DNA of 64,000 bases from CAZNPU01 sp964575335 (GTDB lineage: Bacteria; Planctomycetota; Phycisphaerae; Phycisphaerales; SM1A02): assembly GCA_964575335.1 (NCBI GenBank), contig CAZNPU010000011.1:1-64000 (forward strand), in the 5' to 3' direction. The notes under the pieces are model-generated. The model had not been told where the DNA came from. It worked only from the letters and a program-made list of their open reading frames with translations, and made no database searches. The position numbers and the translations under genes were made by a program. Of the stretch, positions 36,771 through 45,071 are shown piece by piece; position 1 is the first letter of the stretch; the number at the start of each line of letters is the position of its first letter.

Positions 36771-36845
36771 TCCGGGGCTTCCTCCCTTCGGTCGTCAGCC
36801 CCGGCGTGGGGCGTAGATGTGGCGCGATTTGTCAGCCCCGGCGTG
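36771..36845 (+). repeat. Palindromic interspersed repeat, locus 2
   Basis: It begins CCGGGGCTTCC and continues CTTCGGTCGTCAGCCCCGGCG, then GATGTGGCGCG and a second TTTGTCAGCCCCGGCGTG. The order and most bases match locus 1. It sits 12 bases after the hisS stop codon. Confidence 0.75.
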
Positions 36846-36939
36846 TGCGCGAGGTCGTGCGTTGGGATGCGATCGGCGTTATGCTGATGCGCAGTGCTCG
36901 CGTGAATGAATTGATTTATTGATCGATTGAGAGTGAACC

Positions 36940-37653
36940 ATGAACAAGTCTGTCCGATGCGCAGCGGTGATCGCATGTGGCATTCTCGCGGCTGTTGATT
37001 TGCCAGCACAATCAGCAAGCAGCAATCCAAACGCGTTTGATGCGTCTGTTCAGCCGCTGCTGACTGACGAGAACACCATTGTGCTTTTCGACGGCAAGAA
37101 CTGGTCCGATCACTGGATGACGCGTGACGGATCGCCCAGCGAGTGGATTGTGCGGGATGATGACGGCTCGGCGCAGGTGTACGGCGGCGATGCGGTCACG
37201 CGTGAGACCTTCGGCGACTTCCAACTGCACATTGAGTTCTTCTGCCCGCCGACTGAAAACAAGCAAGGCCAGGCACGATCGAACTCCGGCGTGTATCTGC
37301 ACGGCCGGTATGAAATTCAAGTGCTCGACAGTCACGGCATGGAGCCGGCGAGCAATCTCTGCGGCGGGATTTATCAGGTTGCTGCGCCGCTGGTGAACGC
37401 ATCAAAACCGGCGGGTGAATGGCAGAGCTATGACATCATCTTCCGTGCGCCGCGATTTGATGGCGAGCGGAACGTGACCGAGCCTGCGCGCGTCACGGTG
37501 ATTCACAACGGCATAGTGATTCACAATAATCTTGCGCTGCCAGGCACCACGCCCGGCGGGCTGGATCGTGAAGTCGTCGCGGAGGGACCGATTTTGCTTC
37601 AGGATCACGGCGACCCGGTGCGCTACCGCAACATATGGATTCGCAGACTTTGA
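36940..37653 (+). CDS. Exported DUF1080 (3-keto-disaccharide hydrolase-type) protein
   Basis: The 237-residue product has a signal peptide (1-24). A single DUF1080 concanavalin-like beta-sandwich follows, with the family pattern LFDGKNWSDHW, SEWIVRDDDGSAQVYGG, FGDFQLHIEF and SNSGVYLHGRYEIQVLDS. It ends with DHGDPVRYRNIWIRRL. Such domains are highly expanded in planctomycetes and act on, or bind, carbohydrates; some cleave 3-keto glycosides. The substrate here is unknown. It is flanked on both sides by palindromic repeats. Confidence 0.9.
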   Translation: MNKSVRCAAVIACGILAAVDLPAQSASSNPNAFDASVQPLLTDENTIVLFDGKNWSDHWMTRDGSPSEWIVRDDDGSAQVYGGDAVTRETFGDFQLHIEFFCPPTENKQGQARSNSGVYLHGRYEIQVLDSHGMEPASNLCGGIYQVAAPLVNASKPAGEWQSYDIIFRAPRFDGERNVTEPARVTVIHNGIVIHNNLALPGTTPGGLDREVVAEGPILLQDHGDPVRYRNIWIRRL

Positions 37654-37680
37654 ATGAATACATAAATAACAGATATATCC

Positions 37681-37778
37681 CACGCCGGGTCTGACGACCG
37701 AAGGGAGGAAGACCCGGATTGATTGAAGGGTGTGTGGTGGGGGTGGGATCCGGGGCTTCCTGCGTCAGCCCCGGCGTT
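37681..37778. repeat. Palindromic interspersed repeat, locus 3 (inverted pair)
   Basis: A left half CACGCCGGGTCTGACGACCG with AAGACCCGGATTG (37681-37723) faces a right half GGATCCGGGGCTTCCTGCG with TCAGCCCCGGCGT (37746-37776). The outer ends are reverse complements, so the whole unit can fold as one cruciform. It lies between the DUF1080 gene and mqnB. Confidence 0.7.
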
Positions 37779-37844
37779 CGTCGCCACAGCCGCGGTGTTT
37801 TGCGTCAACGTCGGCGTTGGATCAGATCAGTTTGGCTTGCGTGT

Positions 37845-38504
37845 ATGCGATTGCTGATTGTCACATCCGTTGAAGCTGAAGCCCGCGCGATCGGGGCAAT
37901 TGAGGGGGCGACGATTGTGGTGTCGGGCGTTGGGCGCACGAATGCAGCGGCGGCGACGACCGAAGCCATCCTGCAGCGATGGAACCGCGGTGGCGCGTTC
38001 GATGCCGTTCTCAACGCAGGCATCGGCGGCGCGCTGCCGGTGATCGGCGCTGACGAAACTCCACTGAACATCGGCGACACCATTGTGGCTTCCAGTTGCG
38101 TGTACGTTGAAGAAGGCATTATCAGCCCCAACGGTTTTGCCACGATGGCGGGGCTTGGCTTTGCGCTGGGCGATTTTGAAGGCAACGCTGTGCCGGTCGA
38201 TGAGGACCTGCTGGACCAGTTGTCAGCCGAGTTTCGTATCGGACCAATCGCCACCGTGGCCACGTGCAGCGGTACGGACAGCGCAGCGGCGGAAGTGGCG
38301 CGCCGCACCGGCGCGCTGGCTGAGGCGATGGAAGGTGCAGCGGTCGTGCACGCCTGCCGTCGTCTGAAAGTGCCCGCCATTGAATTGCGCACCATCAGCA
38401 ACACCACCGGCGAGCGCGGCCGTCAGTCCTGGGACCTGCAGGGCGGCCTGGAATCGCTCGGCGCAGCGGTGCAGCGGGCGGCTGCGCTGCTTCAGCAGCA
38501 GTAG
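37845..38504 (+). CDS. mqnB: Futalosine hydrolase
   Basis: MqnB releases hypoxanthine from futalosine in the alternative menaquinone pathway. The 219-residue product has the nucleoside-phosphorylase-like fold. It starts MRLLIVTSVEAEARAI, with LNAGIGGAL, an FAxxxG-like segment, and the active-site-like stretch AEAMEGAAVVHACRRLKVPAIELRTISN near the end, which includes the conserved ME and RxISN. The frame is open 42 codons upstream but crosses the repeat at 37681-37778, so the ATG at 37845 is preferred. MTA/SAH nucleosidase is the main alternative assignment. Other mqn genes are not in the window. Confidence 0.82.
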   Translation: MRLLIVTSVEAEARAIGAIEGATIVVSGVGRTNAAAATTEAILQRWNRGGAFDAVLNAGIGGALPVIGADETPLNIGDTIVASSCVYVEEGIISPNGFATMAGLGFALGDFEGNAVPVDEDLLDQLSAEFRIGPIATVATCSGTDSAAAEVARRTGALAEAMEGAAVVHACRRLKVPAIELRTISNTTGERGRQSWDLQGGLESLGAAVQRAAALLQQQ

Positions 38505-38716
38505 CAGCACGCTGCGCGCAGCAGACAAGCTGGAATCAACTTTGATTATCGATTATCGGCCGCAACGTCGCCTGACTGTCACATCCGGCACGCGCGGCCT
38601 TGTTTGCGCTTGCTTCCCCAGATTGCCTGCTCAACTGACGTGCGTTGCCGGTCGATGGAAGTTCGCAAGGTTGTTCAGGCGCATCTGCCTGTGCGGTGTG
38701 AACTTGGAGGCGAATG

Positions 38717-39955
38717 ATGGGATTCGGTATGTTCTCGGTCCAGTCACCACCGATTGCGATCGACTTTGGATCGTCATCGGTCAAGCTGCTGCAGATCGGC
38801 ACTGGTGACCGGCCGCCTTTGCTGGCGGCGGCGGAGATTCCGATTCCAGATTCGATCCGCGGCGAGAACGACAAGCTGATCGACTTCTATGCCGAGTGGA
38901 TTCCCAAGCTGATGCGCGAAGGCAAATTCAAGGGCAAGCGGGCGGTCATTTCGGTGCCCAGCGCTCAAACCTTTACGCAGCACATGCAGATCGCCGAAAC
39001 CGAGGGCGTCAGCGCGGATGCTGCAGTCAAGGGGCAGTTGCAGCTGCAGATGGGCTGCTCGCCCAACAACGTGGTGGTGCGGTCATTTGAGGTGTGTCCG
39101 GTCAATCGCAACGGCCAGACGCGCACGGAGATGATCTGCTTCGCCATCGCCAAGGAAACGGTGATGCGGCATGTGGAACTGCTGCGCAAATGCAAGCTGG
39201 AAGTGGTCGGCGTGCACACCGAGACCCTGGCTGTGTTGCGGGCGTTTGAACACCTTTGCCGCCGCGCAGAAGACGCCAACGTCACCACGCTGTACGTGGA
39301 CATGGGATGGGGCGGCACGCGCGTGGCAATCGCTCATGGCAAAAAACTGACGTTCGCGCGCTCGATCGCTCTGGGCGGCAGGCACTTTGATCAGCTCATC
39401 AGCACAACGCTCAACTGCGACATCACGACGGCGCGGACCTATCGCCTGTCGTTCCAGCCGGCTGTTCCGAAGACAGCGCCGCAGCCTCAGCCTGAAGGCA
39501 TGGCGCTTTTGAATGTGGCGATGGCCAAGGCGGCCGCGGATAAAACCGGAGCGGGCGTCGCGCTCATGGCGGATCGTCGCGTCGGCGCCACGCCGCGCGA
39601 ATTGAGCCAGTCTGTGCCACAGCAGGACGATCCTCCGAAGCACATGCTGGCGACGGTGGATTTCACCGAACTGCTCGACACCCTCACCGACGAACTGTCG
39701 ATGTGCCTGCGTTATCACCAGGGGCTGTTCCGCGGGCGTCACATTGACCGCACGATCTTCGTGGGCGGTGAATCGCGACAGTCGTGGGTATGTCAGCACA
39801 TTGTGAAGAAACTTCGACTTCCGGCGCAACTGGGCGATCCGCTGGCGCGTTACGACGCCAGCAACGCACCGGTTACCCCCAATCTCAAACTCGGAGAATC
39901 GCAGCCGGGCTGGGCGGTGGCATGCGGGTTGTGCAACGCGCCAACGGATCTGTAA
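38717..39955 (+). CDS. pilM: Type IV pilus assembly protein PilM-like
   Basis: PilM is an actin-like cytoplasmic protein that binds the N terminus of PilN in the pilus inner-membrane complex. The 412-residue product shows the family N terminus PPIAIDFGSSSVKLLQI (phosphate 1 loop) and a second phosphate loop region TLYVDMGWGGTRVAI. Its end region is FVGGESRQSWVCQHI. The start is ATG 38717, six bases after TTGGAGG; ATG 38714 is an alternative. It opens a five-gene operon with pilN, pilO, a PilP-like gene and a pilB/gspE ATPase. Confidence 0.9.
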   Translation: MGFGMFSVQSPPIAIDFGSSSVKLLQIGTGDRPPLLAAAEIPIPDSIRGENDKLIDFYAEWIPKLMREGKFKGKRAVISVPSAQTFTQHMQIAETEGVSADAAVKGQLQLQMGCSPNNVVVRSFEVCPVNRNGQTRTEMICFAIAKETVMRHVELLRKCKLEVVGVHTETLAVLRAFEHLCRRAEDANVTTLYVDMGWGGTRVAIAHGKKLTFARSIALGGRHFDQLISTTLNCDITTARTYRLSFQPAVPKTAPQPQPEGMALLNVAMAKAAADKTGAGVALMADRRVGATPRELSQSVPQQDDPPKHMLATVDFTELLDTLTDELSMCLRYHQGLFRGRHIDRTIFVGGESRQSWVCQHIVKKLRLPAQLGDPLARYDASNAPVTPNLKLGESQPGWAVACGLCNAPTDL

Positions 39956-39979
39956 AGCCGCTTTCCAAGGACACACGGC

Positions 39980-40771
39980 ATGAGCAATGCAAGCTTCCTT
40001 CCGGAAGATTACCTGGCCCAGAAGGCCGAGCGACGCACCAACATCATCAGCCTCACGCTGTTTGGCGTGGTGATGATCGCCGTGGTCGGGGCGTTTTTCG
40101 TCACCAACCGTCAGGTGCGCACGATCCGGCAGCTTCAGGAATCGATCAACCGCCAGTATCAGGAGGCGGCGGTGAAGATCGAGGAGATGAAGGAGCTTGA
40201 TAAGCAGAAAGAGGAGATGTACCACAAGGCCGAGCTTGCTGCGGCGCTGGTTGAACGGGTGCCGCGCTCCATTCTGCTTGCCGAGCTGATCAATCGAATG
40301 CCGGAGCGGCTGGCGCTGCTTGAGTTTGATTTAAAGTCGGAGCGCGTGCGAACCGTTGCGCCTCCGCCGCGGGATTCATCCGGGCGTCTCAAGCCGCCGG
40401 CGCGCGGTAAGACCAAGGAGCAGGCGGAGAAAGAGCGATCGCCGAAGGTCGAGCCGCCGAAGTACAACGTCGTGATCACGATGCTTGGCATCGCGCCGAC
40501 CGATCTTGAAGTGTCGCGATACATGCAGGAACTCAACGCCTATCCGCTGGTGCGTGATGTGCGGCTGGAATTCTCCGAGCAAAAGGAAGTGGAAGGCCGC
40601 CGTGTACGACAGTTCAAGATTCACATGGCGTTGAATGAATCGGCAGACGTGCGCCGCATCGATCCGCTGACCGTGCCGCGGATCAAGAACCCCATGACCG
40701 ACGAGGTGCAGTTCAACCCGCCGGCCATCACCAATGTTCCCATGCATATTCCCGGCATGGAGGGTCGCTGA
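39980..40771 (+). CDS. pilN: Type IV pilus assembly protein PilN-like
   Basis: The 263-residue protein starts with a short cytoplasmic peptide (SFLPEDYLAQKAERRTN) that matches the PilM-binding end of PilN. One transmembrane helix (about 27-48) and a coiled coil (50-95) follow, then a ferredoxin-like periplasmic domain. Residues 125-155 are a Lys/Glu/Pro-rich insertion. It partners PilO. AAGGA lies eight bases before the ATG. Confidence 0.85.
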   Translation: MSNASFLPEDYLAQKAERRTNIISLTLFGVVMIAVVGAFFVTNRQVRTIRQLQESINRQYQEAAVKIEEMKELDKQKEEMYHKAELAAALVERVPRSILLAELINRMPERLALLEFDLKSERVRTVAPPPRDSSGRLKPPARGKTKEQAEKERSPKVEPPKYNVVITMLGIAPTDLEVSRYMQELNAYPLVRDVRLEFSEQKEVEGRRVRQFKIHMALNESADVRRIDPLTVPRIKNPMTDEVQFNPPAITNVPMHIPGMEGR

Positions 40772-40773
40772 TC

Positions 40774-41346
40774 ATGCGATTTGGAATCCGCGAATTAATT
40801 TTCTTTCTCGTGCTGCTGGCCGTGCCGGTTGCGGCTTACTTCTATCTCTTCAAGCCGCACAACGAGGACATTCGTCAGGCCAAGGCCGAGATTGAAGTCA
40901 AGCAGGCGCACCTGAACACGCTTGCTGAATTGACCGCACGAATCGACGACATCGGCCTGGAGATCGAGCGCGGCAAGGAGTCGATCGCGCTGATCGAAGC
41001 CAAGCTGCCTTCTGAGCAGGATGTCGAAGGCATACTCGAACAGGTCTGGCAGATCGCCAAGCGCAACAAGCTGAACGTCGTCTCGGTCAAGAGCGAGAAG
41101 TCTGTGCCGACGGCGCACTACATGGAGTTGCCGCTGAGGGTGGAGATGGACGGGGTGTTCGACGGCTTTTACCAGTTCCTGCTTGAACTGGAGACGCTGC
41201 CGCGCATCACGCGAATCCACCAGCTCAAGCTCGAGCGCTCGAAAGGGCAGGGGCCAAAAGCGCAGGGCGACATGCCGCCGGGATCGATGAAGGCGAGTTT
41301 CGTGCTGAGCATTTATTTCGAATCCAAGCAGTCCAGGACCTCGTGA
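40774..41346 (+). CDS. pilO: Type IV pilus assembly protein PilO-like
   Basis: The 190-residue protein has one N-terminal transmembrane helix (about 6-25), a coiled coil (30-75), and a PilO-type domain with LPSEQDVEGILEQVWQIAK and MDGVFDGFYQFLLELETLPRITRI. It starts two bases after the pilN stop, with GGAGGG inside the pilN end. It should dimerise with PilN in the inner membrane and link the motor complex to the outer-membrane channel. Confidence 0.88.
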   Translation: MRFGIRELIFFLVLLAVPVAAYFYLFKPHNEDIRQAKAEIEVKQAHLNTLAELTARIDDIGLEIERGKESIALIEAKLPSEQDVEGILEQVWQIAKRNKLNVVSVKSEKSVPTAHYMELPLRVEMDGVFDGFYQFLLELETLPRITRIHQLKLERSKGQGPKAQGDMPPGSMKASFVLSIYFESKQSRTS

Positions 41347-41365
41347 GGCATTGGAGAGCGTACCC

Positions 41366-42115
41366 GTGAGCACAACCCAATTCAGCGGCTCCAGCCAGAC
41401 TTTTGAAGACGAATCTCTCTCGCGCGAGAATGACGCCAAGACCATGCCGCTTGGCGTGGGCGATTTTGCCGACGAGATGAACCTTGATCCGCTTTCGGGC
41501 GCAGGAGAACGTCGCCGGCTCAACGGCGGCGTGCTGCTGGTGGCCTTTGTGGTGCTGATGGCCGCTGCGGGTCTCTGGGGAATGCGAACGCTCACGCGCG
41601 TCGACATTGCTGTTGCTTCCAACACCGAACTGGATAGTTCGATCGAGAAGTTTCTCAAGGCGCTCAAAGCCAGCGAAAAGAAGTCCGGCAGCAAGAGCGC
41701 TGCAACGGGGGGCGGAACCGACGCCAATCTGCTGGCGGTGCTCAGCGAGTCTTACACCGAGCGCCAGGTTCCCCTGGATGCTGTGCAGCGCGATCCGTTT
41801 ATTCTGTTTGACGAACCCCTGCCCAGCAGCATGGCCGCGCCCGTTACGCAGAACGACCACGCCCGTCAGGCGATGGAGCGAAGAAGCGCGATGGAGCAGG
41901 CTGCGACCCGGTTTGAACTGAAGTCCGTCATCATGGGATCGCAACCGCTGGCCAATGTCAGCGGCACGATCGTTCGCGTCGGTGACGAGCTGCTTGCAAA
42001 CGATGTGGCGTTTCGCGTTGCCGATATCACATCCGATACGCTCACGATCATTGCCAACGACGTGGCATTGGGCGTCAAGGTGGAGGTGGTGCTGAGACTG
42101 AAGCGTGATCGGTAA
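41366..42115 (+). CDS. PilP/GspC-like inner-membrane protein of the pilus operon
   Basis: The 249-residue product has a cytoplasmic N terminus of about 55 residues, one transmembrane helix (about 56-76) and a periplasmic part. Its last 70 residues (FELKSVIMGSQPLANVSG, VRVGDELLANDVAFRVADI and a final DxVxLxL-like strand) fit the small beta domain shared by PilP and GspC homology regions, which contacts the secretin. I chose the GTG at 41366, with GGAG nine bases before, over a TTG five codons upstream. Assignment as a PilP equivalent rests on position and this pattern. Confidence 0.72.
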   Translation: MSTTQFSGSSQTFEDESLSRENDAKTMPLGVGDFADEMNLDPLSGAGERRRLNGGVLLVAFVVLMAAAGLWGMRTLTRVDIAVASNTELDSSIEKFLKALKASEKKSGSKSAATGGGTDANLLAVLSESYTERQVPLDAVQRDPFILFDEPLPSSMAAPVTQNDHARQAMERRSAMEQAATRFELKSVIMGSQPLANVSGTIVRVGDELLANDVAFRVADITSDTLTIIANDVALGVKVEVVLRLKRDR

Positions 42116-42165
42116 TCGTGGTTGGTTGATTCGGATCAGTCCATGACAAATCAGCGGAGACGGCT

Positions 42166-44145
42166 GTGGGCAAATTCGATCTGGACGATGTGCTGAAAGA
42201 CCTTGGTTCGCCGATGACGCCGGCTGCGGAAACGCCGGGTACGACGGATGCGCCGCCGCCTGTGCCGTTTCGACGAAACGATCCGCGTGAAACGCCGCGC
42301 CCGCCGGACCTCACGGGAACGGGCCTCGGCCGTGAACTGGAAAGCGATCTTGCCGCCAGCAAGGCGAACCCGGCGCGCCTCAAGCCTGAGGATGCGCTTT
42401 CGCCGATTTATTTCCCCGACGAAGACGAAACGCCGCTCGTCGGCACCGATCAGGACCTCGGCAATCTGCTGCTGGAACGCAAGATCATTAATGCCGAACA
42501 GCTTGCCAGCGCTCAGCGTGTGATGAAGCAGACGCCGGGCAAGTCAATGGCCGCCATTTTGATCGAAATGGGCATTGACGAGGTGGGCGTTCAACAGGCC
42601 GTTGCGGAGATTGCGCGCCTGCCGTTTGAGCGCGTCGATCCCAACGGAGTTGACAGCTTTGACCTGAAGTCGCTGCGGAAACTCGGAGCCGATTACTGCA
42701 AAACCAACCTTGTGCTGCCGATTCGGCGGGAAGGCTCGCGCCTTGTGGTTGGCACGACCAACCCCGACGATGTGTTTCTGCTCGACGATGTCAAGCGCAA
42801 GCTCGGCGTGCCAGCAATCAAGCACGTGCTCGTGGCCGCGTATGACATTCGCGGCGTCATCGAGTTGCTCACCGAGGAAGAGGCTGAGGACTACAACGTC
42901 GATGAAATCCTCTCCGACGTGGATGAAGATGACGTTGAAGTCGTCAAGGAAGACGTAACGGAAGGCGACGTTGAAGACGCCGATTCCTCACCGGTCGTTC
43001 GGTATGTGAATCACATTATCCAGACCGCCATCAAGGAAGGCGCGTCGGATATTCACATTGAACCGGATGAGAAAACGCTCAAGGTTCGCTTCCGCATTGA
43101 CGGCGTGCTGTTTGAGATGATGAATCCGCCGCGCAAGATGCACGCCGCGCTCACGTCGCGCATCAAAATCATGGCGAATCTTGACATCGCCGAGCGACGA
43201 TTGCCGCAGGACGGCCGCATCCGCGCGACGGTGCTCGGACGCAAGCTCGATTTGCGCGTTTCGACGGTTCCCACGCCCAAAGGCGAAAAGACCGTCATGC
43301 GAATTCTCGACAATCGCTCGATCAATGTCTCGCTTGACGATCTGGGCTTCGCCGAAGACACGCTGATGATCTGGAAGAATCAGATCGCTCAGCCGCACGG
43401 CATCATTCTGGTGACCGGACCGACGGGATCGGGCAAAACCACCACGCTGTATGCGTCGATCCAGCAGATGGACCTGCGCAAGCTCAACGTGTCCACGGTT
43501 GAAGACCCCGTGGAATACAACCTGGCGAACATCACGCAGATTCAGACGCATGACAAGATCGGCATGACGTTCGCTACAGCCCTTCGCGCTCTGATGCGTC
43601 AGGATCCCGATGTGATTCTGGTGGGCGAGATTCGCGACCTGGAAACCGCCACGATCGCCATTCAGGCCGCCATGACCGGCCACCTGGTGCTTTCAACGCT
43701 GCACACCAACGACGCTCCGTCATCGATCACGCGATTGATCAACATCGGCATCGAGCCGTTCCTGGTGGGTGCTGCGGTGAACTCGGTGCTTGCGCAACGA
43801 CTGGTGCGCCGCATCTGCAAACACTGCGCGACGGAAGTGGCCGTGACCGAGGAAATGGCGGAACTGCTGGCGATGCACGGTTTGAGTCCGTCGACGATTC
43901 GGCACGGCAGCGGGTGCGATCGCTGCCGCAAGACCGGCTACGCCGGGCGATCTGGTCTCTACGAGATGCTGGTGCTGGATGATCACCTGCGCGATCAGAT
44001 TGCGCGCAATCCCAACGTGACCGAATTTCGTCGCATGTGTACCGGTCGCGGCATGGTGACGCTGCGCGAGGATGGTTTCAAGAAGGTTGCCGCCGGCATC
44101 ACCACGGTTGAGGAAGTGCTCAGCGTGACCGAAGGCACCATCTGA
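42166..44145 (+). CDS. Type II secretion/type IV pilus assembly ATPase (GspE/PilB)
   Basis: This hexameric ATPase powers pilin assembly. The 659-residue protein has a Pro/Thr/Arg-rich N terminus and then an MshEN-type domain (about 95-225) with LLERKIINAEQLASAQ. An acidic linker follows, then the motor domain. Walker A is GPTGSGKTT near 417, the Asp box includes EPDEKTLKVRFRIDG, and Walker B is DPDVILVGEIRD near 480. A zinc-binding pair CKHC/CDRC is at about 552 and 585. The GTG start has GGAGA six bases upstream. It is the last gene of the operon; a PilC-like protein, PilT, pilins and secretin are not in the window. Confidence 0.95.
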   Translation: MGKFDLDDVLKDLGSPMTPAAETPGTTDAPPPVPFRRNDPRETPRPPDLTGTGLGRELESDLAASKANPARLKPEDALSPIYFPDEDETPLVGTDQDLGNLLLERKIINAEQLASAQRVMKQTPGKSMAAILIEMGIDEVGVQQAVAEIARLPFERVDPNGVDSFDLKSLRKLGADYCKTNLVLPIRREGSRLVVGTTNPDDVFLLDDVKRKLGVPAIKHVLVAAYDIRGVIELLTEEEAEDYNVDEILSDVDEDDVEVVKEDVTEGDVEDADSSPVVRYVNHIIQTAIKEGASDIHIEPDEKTLKVRFRIDGVLFEMMNPPRKMHAALTSRIKIMANLDIAERRLPQDGRIRATVLGRKLDLRVSTVPTPKGEKTVMRILDNRSINVSLDDLGFAEDTLMIWKNQIAQPHGIILVTGPTGSGKTTTLYASIQQMDLRKLNVSTVEDPVEYNLANITQIQTHDKIGMTFATALRALMRQDPDVILVGEIRDLETATIAIQAAMTGHLVLSTLHTNDAPSSITRLINIGIEPFLVGAAVNSVLAQRLVRRICKHCATEVAVTEEMAELLAMHGLSPSTIRHGSGCDRCRKTGYAGRSGLYEMLVLDDHLRDQIARNPNVTEFRRMCTGRGMVTLREDGFKKVAAGITTVEEVLSVTEGTI

Positions 44146-44186
44146 CTGATTGACGCCGGCTTCAGAAGCGCTGCGCCCTCGCGTCT

Positions 44187-44290
44187 AACGCCGGGTCTGA
44201 CCGAAGGGAAGACCCGGATTGGTTGTGGTGCAGTGCGCTGGGGCAATGATCCGGGTCTTCCTCATTCGTGTTCGTCAGACCCGGCGTTCA
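44187..44290. repeat. Palindromic interspersed repeat, locus 4 (inverted pair)
   Basis: A left half AACGCCGGGTCTGAC with GAAGACCCGGATT (44187-44220) and a right half ATCCGGGTCTTCC with GTCAGACCCGGCGTT (44248-44288) are reverse complements at their outer 15 bases. The design matches locus 3. It lies just past the pilus operon and before the convergent DUF456 gene, and may also serve as a bidirectional mRNA end. Confidence 0.75.
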
Positions 44291-44348
44291 CTATGTCACT
44301 TTATTTGTCCGGGGGCGTTTCTTTGCTGTCAGCGCAAGCGGTGGTGGA

Positions 44349-44906
44349 TTACGTCCAGAACGCTGCCACGCTCAGCGTGATCCACACTGCGATCGAAATG
44401 CCGATCTTGCTGACCGTCCCGACGACGCGGCCGATGGTCGCCCCGATGGCCGGCTTGATCGAGCCGGGAACTGTTTTGGGCTGCGCGCCGCTCACTTCGC
44501 CTATCACCGCGCCGATGAACGTGCCCGCGAGTGCGCCGATCAGCGTGCCGACGATCGGAACAGGCAGAAGCGGTGTAAAGACGATCGCGCCGATGATGCC
44601 TCCAAGCAGCGCGCCGATCATGCCACGATTGCTTGCACCGCCTGACTTCGCACCGGCTGCACCGGCCGCGAATTCGATGATTTCGCTCAGCACAAGCAGC
44701 CCCAGACATGCGCCCAGTAGCCACCATGAAAAGGTCTGTTGATTGCCTTCGGACAGATACAGCCCATCAGCCAGTTCAATAACAGCCGCTGCGCCAAAGA
44801 GAATCCAGCCGCCCGGCAGTCCGACAATGATCGACGCCACACACGCTGCGCCAAAGAGCGTAAACACTGTCGCCACGATGTAAGCCAGCCATTCCATCGC
44901 CTTCAT
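44349..44906 (-). CDS. DUF456 family membrane protein
   Basis: The 185-residue protein has several hydrophobic segments. The family signature GLPGGWILFGAAAVIELADGL is near the N terminus, with Gly-rich stretches GALLGGIIGAIVFTPLLPVPIVGTLIGALAG shortened here to their core GGIIGAIV and GTLIGALAGTFIGA. DUF456 proteins are small inner-membrane proteins of unknown function with a glycine-zipper-like centre. The start ATG has weak support; an ATG three codons later is possible. Confidence 0.88.
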   Translation of the reverse strand: MKAMEWLAYIVATVFTLFGAACVASIIVGLPGGWILFGAAAVIELADGLYLSEGNQQTFSWWLLGACLGLLVLSEIIEFAAGAAGAKSGGASNRGMIGALLGGIIGAIVFTPLLPVPIVGTLIGALAGTFIGAVIGEVSGAQPKTVPGSIKPAIGATIGRVVGTVSKIGISIAVWITLSVAAFWT

Positions 44907-45054
44907 TATGGGAAATCAGCCACGTTGATTCCACCGAAACTCGATAACCTCCATCAACCGCGCATGGTGAATGCTGCGTAAGAACAATTGGCAATGCTTG
45001 CCCTGTGTTGAAATCCTGAAGCTGGCGACGACGTCGCGATTCCGTCACGCCCGC

Positions 45055-45060
45055 TACACT
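45055..45060 (+). promoter_or_regulatory. Possible -10 box upstream of the glycosyltransferase gene
   Basis: TACACT, eleven bases before the ATG at 45072, in context GCTACACTCA. It repeats the rpsO -10 hexamer. No -35 box is evident. Confidence 0.4.
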
Positions 45061-45071
45061 CATGTGCTGCA

